From assembly GCA_017407885.1 (NCBI GenBank), contig JAFQVU010000169.1:1-7750 (forward strand): a DNA stretch of 7,750 bases. Direction: 5' to 3'. This DNA comes from Clostridia bacterium (GTDB lineage Bacteria; Bacillota_A; Clostridia; Oscillospirales; CAG-272). Below, one piece after another: positions 1 to 6,471 of this stretch. Every line of letters starts with the position of its first letter. Position 1 is the first letter of the stretch. A program made the translations under genes and the position numbers. The notes under the pieces are model-generated. The model saw nothing but the letters and a program-made list of their open reading frames with translations, was not told the DNA's origin and ran no database searches.

Positions 1-275
1 ACAACGCACAGTCAACAGCTCTTACCGAGGAATACAAGAAGCCTGAAAAGGATACTGAATTTATTCAGAGAATTGAAGCTCGCATAAATGAGCTTTATCA
101 TCAGATCACCGAAAATCCTACCATGCTCGCCTATCAGCAGGCACAGGAAGAGGTAAACGTCCTCATGAACGAGGTCAATGCAGAGATCACCTATCAGATT
201 ACGGGTGAGCGTCCCTGCTCACATGACTGCTCTTCTTGCGGCGGCAGCTGCGGTCATGACCACCACCATCATTAA
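1..275 (+). CDS. YlbF/YmcA (Ric) family regulator, 3' end only, with Cys/His-rich tail
   Basis: The reading frame is open from the left edge (first full codon at 3) to TAA at 273-275 and gives the last 90 residues; the start lies outside the window. The visible part is a charged helical segment (about residues 9-62, with FIQRIEARINELYHQI and a run through LAYQQAQEEVNVLMNEVN). It ends in a short tail with Cys72, Cys76, Cys79 and Cys83, then His85 and a run of four His. This arrangement matches YlbF/YmcA-family proteins of Bacillota, which are small helical proteins. In Bacillus subtilis, RicA, RicF and RicT form a complex that carries Fe-S clusters and acts on RNA maturation and development. 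Position just before mutS is common for this family in Bacillota, often behind miaB, which would lie outside this window. Family assignment comes from pattern recognition, not a search. I cannot separate YlbF from YmcA on this fragment, so no symbol is given. Confidence 0.7.
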   Translation, partial: NAQSTALTEEYKKPEKDTEFIQRIEARINELYHQITENPTMLAYQQAQEEVNVLMNEVNAEITYQITGERPCSHDCSSCGGSCGHDHHHH

Positions 276-286
276 TCGCTGCAAAA

Positions 287-304
287 TCGCGGCTTCTGCC
301 GCGA
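287..304 (+). promoter_or_regulatory. Short GC-rich perfect hairpin in the mutS leader
   Basis: TCGCGGC (287-293) and GCCGCGA (298-304) are perfect reverse complements around a 4-base TTCT loop. It lies 11 bases after the stop of the upstream gene. No T-run follows, so it is not a standard intrinsic terminator by itself. Its 3' arm and loop are also part of the 5' arm of the larger hairpin at 294-344, so the two cannot form together. The structure is seen directly; its role is unknown. Confidence 0.5.
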
Positions 305-344
305 CGTATGCTCCGTTTGGCACGGAATATACGTGACGGCAGAA
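294..344 (+). promoter_or_regulatory. Long imperfect hairpin between the ylbF-like gene and mutS (possible terminator or attenuator)
   Basis: The arms 294-315 and 323-344 pair over 22 positions around a 7-base TTTGGCA loop. The outer 8 bp (TTCTGCCG with CGGCAGAA), a central ACGTAT/ATACGT block and the inner TCCG/CGGA block pair perfectly. There are three mismatches and one G-U pair between these blocks. The sequence after it, TAAATTAATC, is AT-rich but not a clean T-run, so termination would be weak. It could limit read-through from the upstream gene, or be a leader element of mutS. The pairing is seen in the sequence; the function is inference. Confidence 0.5.
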
Positions 345-345
345 T
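317..345 (+). promoter_or_regulatory. Weak candidate sigma-A promoter for mutS-mutL-tgt
   Basis: TTGGCA (317-322, five of six consensus -35 bases) is followed after 17 bases by CAGAAT (340-345, four of six consensus -10 bases). A start site near 352 would leave a short leader of about 27 bases carrying the mutS ribosome binding site. The -10 match is poor and the site sits within the imperfect hairpin, so it may be chance. The alternative is read-through from upstream. Confidence 0.22.
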
Positions 346-378
346 AAATTAATCAACAAAGAAAGAGGTATCATCACT

Positions 379-2961
379 ATGACACCGATGATGCAGCAAT
401 ATTTTGAAATAAAAAATCAATATAAGGATGCCCTGCTCTTTTATAGACTCGGTGACTTTTATGAAATGTTCTTCGAGGATGCGAAGATTGCATCACGCGA
501 GCTTGAGCTTACCTTAACGGGACGTGACTGCGGCGAAGCGGAGCGTGCGCCGATGTGCGGTGTTCCTTTCCATTCGGCGGATGCGTACATAGGAAAGCTT
601 ATTGAAAAAGGTTATCGCGTCGCTATATGTGAGCAGGTGGAGGATCCGGCGCTTGCCAAGGGGCTTGTGAAGCGCGAGGTTATACGTGTCATTACTCCCG
701 GTACTGTTACAGATGCAGGTCAGCTTTCGGACCAGAAGAACAATTACATAGCCGCGATTTCGGCAGTTGATGAGCGTATTGGCGTATGCTTTGCGGACGT
801 TTCGACCGGTCAGCTTTACGCAACCGAATTTGACGGCAAGCGTCGTTATGAACGCCTGATGAGCGAGCTTTCCGTGTATATGCCGCGCGAAGTCCTGCTT
901 CCCTGCACGCTTGCTGAACTTTATGAGGCCGGTACGTTTATCGAAAAGAGACTCGGCGCAATGCCTGTACCGCGTGTTGCCTCGCGCTTTGACGAGAAAA
1001 ACTGCATCGAAGCGCTTCGTGAGTGCTATGGCGATAAATACACACCGTGTGAGCAAAATCTGCCTATTACTATAGCTATCGGTGCACTGCTCTCGTATCT
1101 TACAGAAACACAGAAAATAGACTTATCCTATATTTCGGAGCTGAATGTGTATACCGACGGTCAGTATCTCGAAATGGATATTTCAACAAGACGCAATCTG
1201 GAGCTGACCGAAACCATGCGCACCAAGGAAAAACGAGGCTCACTTCTTTGGGTGCTCGATAAGACGCGCACTGCTCTTGGCGCGAGAATGCTTCGTAAAT
1301 GGGTTGAGCTTCCGCTTGTCAATCTTTTTGATATTGAACGTCGCCTTGATGCGGTAAATGAGCTGTATGACGAATTCATGCTTCGTGAGGAATTGGCGGT
1401 TGCTCTTAAAGGAGCACTCGACCTCGAACGCCTTTCGACCAAGGTTGTATACGGTACGGCGAATCCGAAGGATCTCGCAGCGATGCGCTCCACCTTTGCA
1501 ATATTGCCCGAATTAAAACGCCTTTTGTCAGGCGCACGGTCGGCGGAACTTTCGAGCCTTGAAAAGGAGCTCGATCCCCTTGATGACCTTTATGATGTCC
1601 TTTTTGCTACTATTAGAGATGAGCCGCCGTTCTCCATAAGAGAGGGCGGAATTATCCGTGACGGCGCATCTGAAGAGGTCGATTATCTGCGTAGTGTGGT
1701 CGAGGATTCTTCCGCGATAATAAAGGCGCTCGAAGAGCGTGAGCGCGCCGCAACAGGGATATCCAAGCTCCGCGTAAGCTATAACCGCGTATTCGGTTAC
1801 TACATAGAGGTAACCCGTTCGCAAATTTCGCTCGTTCCCGAGCACTACATAAGAAAACAGACTACCGCCAATGCGGAACGTTACATAACACAAGAGCTTA
1901 AAGACACAGAAGCAACACTGCTCGGTGCGGCTGACAGAGTGAATACGCTCGAATACGAAATGTTCAGAGCAGTATGCCAGAAGCTCTGCGATAATGTCGG
2001 ACGTATCAAGATTGCCGCCGAGATAATTGCAAAGATCGATGCTTATGTTTCCCTTGCCGATGTAGCTGTACGAAACGGATATGTCAGACCTGTGCTCGAT
2101 ACCTCGGATAAAATAGAAATCAAGGACGGAAGACACCCCGTTGTCGAAAAATTCGTGGACGACAGTTATTTTGTTCCGAACGATACACTTCTTGACACGT
2201 CGGATAACCGTCTCATGTTAATTACCGGTCCGAACATGGCTGGTAAATCCACATATATGCGTCAAGTTGCGTTGATTACCGTCATGGCGCAGATAGGCTC
2301 GTTTGTACCTGCGAGAAGCGCACAAATCGGTATTTGTGACCGAGTCTTCACACGTGTAGGTGCATCCGACGACCTTGCAAGCGGTCAGTCGACCTTTATG
2401 CTTGAGATGAATGAGGTTGCTCACATACTCAAAAACGCTACAAAAAAATCGCTTATAATATACGATGAAATCGGACGCGGAACATCTACATATGACGGTA
2501 TGTCTATAGCGCGTGCTATCGCCGAATATACCGTTTCCCCGAAGCTGTCCGCCAAGACATTGTTTGCTACCCACTATCATGAGTTGACCTCGCTTGAGGA
2601 AACACTCACGGGGGTTGTCAATTACAATATTGCCGCAAAGAAAAAGGGCGACGATATTACATTTCTTCGTAAAATTGTCCGCGGTGCGGCGGATGACAGC
2701 TACGGTATCGAGGTGGCAAAGCTTGCAGGCGTGCCGAATGAGGTTATAAAGCGTGCAAAAGAAGTTCTTGCCGAGATAGAGTCTGGCGGTGTTCAGGTGG
2801 TACATCAAGCCCCCAAGGAGCCGGAAGTACAAGATGAAATGACTGTTGAGATGATACTCGCTATGAATGCGGCTTCGACGATTCGTGAGATAAGTCTTGA
2901 TACTCTAACCCCAATCGAAGCAATGAATGAGCTGTATAAGCTCAAAAAGATGCTGTCTTAA
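379..2961 (+). CDS. mutS: DNA mismatch repair protein MutS
   Basis: MutS is the cytoplasmic mismatch-recognition ATPase. It binds mispairs and small loops as a dimer, then forms an ATP-bound sliding clamp that recruits MutL. At 860 residues it is of normal length. The N-terminal TPMMQQY start and the Phe-X-Glu mismatch motif (Phe27-Tyr28-Glu29, in GDFYEMFFEDA) mark domain I. Connector, lever and clamp regions follow to about residue 540. The ABC-type ATPase has Walker A GPNMAGKST (617-625), Walker B ending in Asp696-Glu697, the GRGTSTYDG signature (699-707) and the switch His732 in FATHYHEL. GAADDSYGI (769-777) leads into the dimerisation helices, and the C-terminal tail ends in AMNELYKLKKML. 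The ATG at 379 is preferred because AAAGAGG (362-368) lies 10 bases upstream and the family's conserved N-terminus begins there. It is probably cotranscribed with mutL, 39 bp downstream. The tail (about 800-840) shows no obvious QLSLF-like sliding-clamp motif. Confidence 0.98.
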   Translation: MTPMMQQYFEIKNQYKDALLFYRLGDFYEMFFEDAKIASRELELTLTGRDCGEAERAPMCGVPFHSADAYIGKLIEKGYRVAICEQVEDPALAKGLVKREVIRVITPGTVTDAGQLSDQKNNYIAAISAVDERIGVCFADVSTGQLYATEFDGKRRYERLMSELSVYMPREVLLPCTLAELYEAGTFIEKRLGAMPVPRVASRFDEKNCIEALRECYGDKYTPCEQNLPITIAIGALLSYLTETQKIDLSYISELNVYTDGQYLEMDISTRRNLELTETMRTKEKRGSLLWVLDKTRTALGARMLRKWVELPLVNLFDIERRLDAVNELYDEFMLREELAVALKGALDLERLSTKVVYGTANPKDLAAMRSTFAILPELKRLLSGARSAELSSLEKELDPLDDLYDVLFATIRDEPPFSIREGGIIRDGASEEVDYLRSVVEDSSAIIKALEERERAATGISKLRVSYNRVFGYYIEVTRSQISLVPEHYIRKQTTANAERYITQELKDTEATLLGAADRVNTLEYEMFRAVCQKLCDNVGRIKIAAEIIAKIDAYVSLADVAVRNGYVRPVLDTSDKIEIKDGRHPVVEKFVDDSYFVPNDTLLDTSDNRLMLITGPNMAGKSTYMRQVALITVMAQIGSFVPARSAQIGICDRVFTRVGASDDLASGQSTFMLEMNEVAHILKNATKKSLIIYDEIGRGTSTYDGMSIARAIAEYTVSPKLSAKTLFATHYHELTSLEETLTGVVNYNIAAKKKGDDITFLRKIVRGAADDSYGIEVAKLAGVPNEVIKRAKEVLAEIESGGVQVVHQAPKEPEVQDEMTVEMILAMNAASTIREISLDTLTPIEAMNELYKLKKMLS

Positions 2962-3000
2962 TCGTGGCGTATATACGAAATTTGCAAAAAGGAGCAGGAT

Positions 3001-5256
3001 ATGGGAATAATCCGTCAGCTTGATTATGAAACCGCCGTACTTGTTGCGGCAGGAGAAATGATAGAACGTCCCCTTTCGGTTGTAAAAGAGCTTGTAGAAA
3101 ATTCCATAGATGCCGGGGCGACAAAGGTTACAGTAGAAATTCAGAACGGCGGCATCTCGCTTATCAGATGCAGTGACAACGGATGCGGTATCGCTAAAGA
3201 GGATCTGCCCCTTGCGATAATGCGCAATGCTACAAGTAAAATACGCACATCCGAGGATATTGCCGCTATTATGACACTCGGATTTCGCGGAGAAGCGCTT
3301 GCATCAATTGCCGCGGTATCAGATCTGCGTATACGTTCAAAACGCCCCGAGGATGTGGTGGGACATGAGCTTGAGGTGCACCCCGGAATGGAGTCCCCTA
3401 AAATATCCGAAGCTCCTATGCCAAACGGTACAACTATAATTGTTGAAAATCTTTTTGCCAATATACCGGCAAGACGTAAATTCCTGAAAAAAGATCATAC
3501 CGAAGCATCTCACGTTATTGACCTTTTTGAACGCCTCGCACTGTCAAATCCCGGAGTTGCAATGACGCTTATAGTTGACGGAAAGATGCGCTACAATACC
3601 CCCGGTGACGGAAACCTTCACCATGCGATTTACAGTGCATGTGGCGCTGATTTTGCGGCGAAGCTTATTGAACTTAACTACAGAAGCGATGTAAAGCTGT
3701 ATAACGGTGGCAGTGTCAAGGTCGAGGTCAGGGGTTACGTAGGTACACCCGACAACAACTACGGAAGCCGTCAAAATCAGATCTTCTACGTAAACGGAAG
3801 ACACGTAAAAAGCCGTTGCCTGCAGGCGGCGCTTGAGGAAAGCTATACATCATATATTGATTCTTCGCGCTTCCCTGCTTGCGTAATCTTCGTTGATGTT
3901 CCGCCGGAATTTGTTGATGTTAATATACATCCTACAAAGTTGGAAGTCAAGTTCGTAGCGGAAAAGCCGGTCTTTGAAGCTGTATTCTATGCGGTGCGCG
4001 GAGCGCTTGAGCGGCACATTCCACGCCCAAAAATGTCACTTGGTGCAAAGAGCACAGGTGAAGCAAGCTATGAACTTGCAAAACAAATCAACGCATTCGT
4101 GCCGATTGAGGAGAAAAATTCCGAGCCGGCGCCGAAGCTTATTTATAATAATCAGCGAAATGTAAAGCGCGGACAGCTCTCAATTGTAGATATGGCACCA
4201 CCGCCTGCATACGATGAACCCCAAGAACTGCCGAGTGCTCCGAGGATTCTTCCCGATGCATTAAAATCGGCGACGGTACAGTATGAAATGGTTCAGCGAG
4301 ATACACCGTCTGACGGCAAATGCCAGCAAGAAGTATACCTTGAACCGCTTCCGCCAACGCTTGACTCGACTATGAGTGCAAATGACGGCGTGCCGGTTGA
4401 ACCGCAGAAAATGATTCTCGACGCTGTGCCAACTGCGGTCGAAGAACAGCTCTCGAGTCCACGAATTCCGCTCGGCATACGAGATAAGCAGCCATCTCGG
4501 ATGAGTACAGAAGAATTCGAAGAGTTCCGCCGCCGCTTTGGTGAAATACCGCCAAGTGCAGATGCGGAGCCGCCGCTTCCTGATGTGCCGCAGATTGCCG
4601 ATTTTAAATCATATCCGCACGTAACAGAGCTTGTACGTGAAAATCGCCCTGTAATAAAAAAAGTCCCCGAATACAAAATCCTCGGTGAAGCGTTTCTATC
4701 ATATCTCTTTATTGAGGTTGAGGACCGCGTGATGGTTATCGACAAGCATGCCGCACATGAGCGCATTATCTACGAGGAACTGCGCGCCAATCTGATGGAG
4801 CAGATAAAAAACGGAGATGTAGCGAAGCAAATGCTCTTGACGCCGCTTGACATTCCGATGTCAGTACAGCTTATTACCACCGTTTCGGAATATGAGAATG
4901 ATATTCGCGGTATAGGCTTTGAATTCGAGATAAAAGAGCGTACAGCATCAATAACCGCTATACCTGTAAGCCTTGAGATTAATCAAGCGCGTGACGTTTT
5001 TGAAACCATCGCAGACCGGCTTAACAGTGGTACGGGAAGCGCTGAAATTACGCGTGATACCGTTTTTGAAAAAGCTCTCTATCAGGCATCATGTAAGGCG
5101 GCGATAAAGGTCGGGCGTGAGTATGATATCGGACATCTTAAATGGATATGCGATAAGCTTCTGACCCTTGATGATATCAAAGTGTGCCCACACGGACGTC
5201 CGGTGGCATTTGAAATGACAAAATCAGCGATTGAACGCCAATTCAAGCGAATTTAA
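3001..5256 (+). CDS. mutL: DNA mismatch repair protein MutL with endonuclease domain
   Basis: MutL couples mismatch recognition by MutS to strand incision and excision. The N-terminal GHKL ATPase (about 1-340) has the catalytic Glu30 and Mg-binding Asn34 in KELVENSIDA, DNGCGI (59-64), ATSKI (77-81), GFRGEAL (94-100) and the lysine loop at HPTKLEVKF (from His310). The C-terminal domain starts near Tyr558. It carries the metal-binding motif DKHAAHERIIYE (581-592), ACKAAIKVG-like SCKAAIKVG (697-705), CPHGRP (729-734) and a terminal FKRI. These are the motifs of nicking MutL proteins in organisms without MutH. QMLLTP (610-615) sits where E. coli and B. subtilis MutL have their sliding-clamp-binding motif. 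At 751 residues it is longer than the usual 600-650, because the Pro/Glu-rich linker (about 342-553) is extended. The start is fixed by AAAGGAG (2988-2994), 6 bases before ATG. A 24-bp gap separates it from tgt. The second motif residue is Lys rather than the common Gln. Confidence 0.97.
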   Translation: MGIIRQLDYETAVLVAAGEMIERPLSVVKELVENSIDAGATKVTVEIQNGGISLIRCSDNGCGIAKEDLPLAIMRNATSKIRTSEDIAAIMTLGFRGEALASIAAVSDLRIRSKRPEDVVGHELEVHPGMESPKISEAPMPNGTTIIVENLFANIPARRKFLKKDHTEASHVIDLFERLALSNPGVAMTLIVDGKMRYNTPGDGNLHHAIYSACGADFAAKLIELNYRSDVKLYNGGSVKVEVRGYVGTPDNNYGSRQNQIFYVNGRHVKSRCLQAALEESYTSYIDSSRFPACVIFVDVPPEFVDVNIHPTKLEVKFVAEKPVFEAVFYAVRGALERHIPRPKMSLGAKSTGEASYELAKQINAFVPIEEKNSEPAPKLIYNNQRNVKRGQLSIVDMAPPPAYDEPQELPSAPRILPDALKSATVQYEMVQRDTPSDGKCQQEVYLEPLPPTLDSTMSANDGVPVEPQKMILDAVPTAVEEQLSSPRIPLGIRDKQPSRMSTEEFEEFRRRFGEIPPSADAEPPLPDVPQIADFKSYPHVTELVRENRPVIKKVPEYKILGEAFLSYLFIEVEDRVMVIDKHAAHERIIYEELRANLMEQIKNGDVAKQMLLTPLDIPMSVQLITTVSEYENDIRGIGFEFEIKERTASITAIPVSLEINQARDVFETIADRLNSGTGSAEITRDTVFEKALYQASCKAAIKVGREYDIGHLKWICDKLLTLDDIKVCPHGRPVAFEMTKSAIERQFKRI

Positions 5257-5280
5257 TATAACCCCGAAAGGAAAAAATAA

Positions 5281-6417
5281 ATGTTTACATTATTGAAACA
5301 AGAAGGTAATGCACGCCGCGGACAGTTCGAGACTGTACACGGAACTATACAGACACCGGTGTTTATGAATGTCGGCACCTGCGCCGCTATCAAGGGCGGT
5401 ATTTCGACTATGGATCTTCGCGAGGTCAACTGTCAGGTGGAGCTTTCTAACACATATCATCTCCATCTTCGTCCGGGCGATAAGCTTATCGCAGATATGG
5501 GCGGCATCCATAAATTCTTCAATTGGGACAAACCTGTCCTTACCGACTCAGGCGGATTCCAAGTCTTCTCTCTTGCACAGCTTCGCAAGATTACTGAAGA
5601 AGGTGTTCGCTTCGCCTCGCATATCGACGGTGCTCGTATTTTCATGGGACCCGAGGAATCTATGCAGATACAGTCAAACCTCGCCTCGACGATTGCTATG
5701 GCGTTTGATGAATGTATCGAAAATCCTGCCGAGTATAAGTACACCAAGGATTCAATCGCGCGTACTACGCGCTGGCTCGTTCGCTGTAAAACAGAGATGG
5801 CTCGCCTCAATTCCCTTCCCGAAACAATTAATAAAAAGCAGATGCTTTTCGGTATCAATCAAGGCAGTACCTATGCTGATCTTCGTGTTGATCATATGAA
5901 GCAGATAGCCGAGCTTGACTGCGACGGATACGCTATAGGCGGACTTGCTGTTGGAGAATCTGCCGAGGAAATGTATGATACCATTGATGTCGTTGAGCCG
6001 CATATGCCAAAGGATAAACCGCGTTATCTGATGGGAGTCGGCACTCCTTGCAACATACTCGAAGCGGTACACCGCGGCGTTGATTTCTTTGACTGCGTAA
6101 TGCCCAGCCGAAATGCACGTCACGGAAACATCTTCACATGGCACGGAAAAATGAATCTGCTTAATGAAAAATACGCACGCGATCCGCGTCCGATAGACGA
6201 AAACTGCGGATGCCCCGCTTGCAGAGCTTACAGCCGCTCGTATATCCGCCACCTGTTCAAAGCAAAGGAAACGCTCGGTATGCGCCTCGCGGTACTGCAT
6301 AATTTGTACTTCTACAATGAGCTTATGCAGAAGATACGCGATGCACTTGATGCCGGTGAATACGAAAACTTTTATCGTTACTACCGCGATATTCTCGGCG
6401 AGAGAAGCGAAAACTGA
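5281..6417 (+). CDS. tgt: tRNA-guanine(34) transglycosylase (queuosine pathway)
   Basis: Tgt swaps guanine at wobble position 34 of tRNAs with GUN anticodons (Asp, Asn, His, Tyr) for preQ1, the key insertion step of queuosine synthesis. The 378-residue length is normal for the bacterial enzyme. The general acid/base Asp89 lies in LTDSGGFQVFSL, substrate-binding Asp143 in AFDECIENP, and the nucleophile Asp271 in FFDCVMPSRNARHG. Zinc is bound by Cys309, Cys311, Cys314 and His340, matching CxCx2Cx25H exactly. GGLAVGE keeps Val224 at the place where the eukaryotic queuine-using enzyme has Gly, so the substrate is probably preQ1 rather than queuine (inference from the family). GAAAGGA (5266-5272), 8 bases upstream, supports the ATG at 5281, and the N-terminus LLKQEGNARRG matches the family. 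It is probably the last gene of the mutS-mutL-tgt unit, ended by the hairpin at 6426-6458. No preQ1 riboswitch fits in the 24-bp gap. Confidence 0.97.
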   Translation: MFTLLKQEGNARRGQFETVHGTIQTPVFMNVGTCAAIKGGISTMDLREVNCQVELSNTYHLHLRPGDKLIADMGGIHKFFNWDKPVLTDSGGFQVFSLAQLRKITEEGVRFASHIDGARIFMGPEESMQIQSNLASTIAMAFDECIENPAEYKYTKDSIARTTRWLVRCKTEMARLNSLPETINKKQMLFGINQGSTYADLRVDHMKQIAELDCDGYAIGGLAVGESAEEMYDTIDVVEPHMPKDKPRYLMGVGTPCNILEAVHRGVDFFDCVMPSRNARHGNIFTWHGKMNLLNEKYARDPRPIDENCGCPACRAYSRSYIRHLFKAKETLGMRLAVLHNLYFYNELMQKIRDALDAGEYENFYRYYRDILGERSEN

Positions 6418-6425
6418 TCTATACA

Positions 6426-6470
6426 AAAGTCGTTGCGTCATATGTACGCAACGACTTTATTTATGTATTT
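6426..6470. terminator. Intrinsic terminator between convergent genes, probably bidirectional
   Basis: AAAGTCGTTGCGT (6426-6438) and ACGCAACGACTTT (6446-6458) form a perfect 13-bp stem with a 7-base loop. It starts 9 bases after the tgt stop. On the plus strand the stem runs into TTTATTTATGTATTT. On the minus strand it is followed by TTTTGTATAG, 13 bases past the stop of the membrane-protein gene, so the same hairpin can end both transcripts. The plus-strand tail is the better one. Confidence 0.88.
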
Positions 6471-6471
6471 A

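Noticed and set aside
514..1056. 180-codon open frame on the minus strand inside mutS
   Set aside because: It lies wholly antisense to a conserved part of mutS, has no family signature or ribosome binding site, and follows from codon bias of the true gene. The same holds for the other antisense frames within mutS, mutL and tgt.
2968..2977. Perfect 10-bp palindrome CGTATATACG in the mutS-mutL gap
   Set aside because: It is short, AT-rich at the centre, has no T-run after it and no second copy that would suggest an operator. Chance is enough to explain it.
3226..3243. Asn76 in place of the common His before ATSKI in MutL as a possible loss of function
   Set aside because: The catalytic Glu30, Asn34, DNGCGI and GFRGEAL are all intact, so this is more likely a tolerated lineage variant.
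5257..5280. preQ1 riboswitch ahead of tgt
   Set aside because: Only 24 bases separate mutL and tgt, too few for the aptamer, and the gap is simply a ribosome binding site with AT-rich flanks.
5369..5899. 176-codon plus-strand frame overlapping tgt in another phase
   Set aside because: The overlapping tgt frame carries every catalytic and zinc-binding residue; the alternative protein has no recognisable features.
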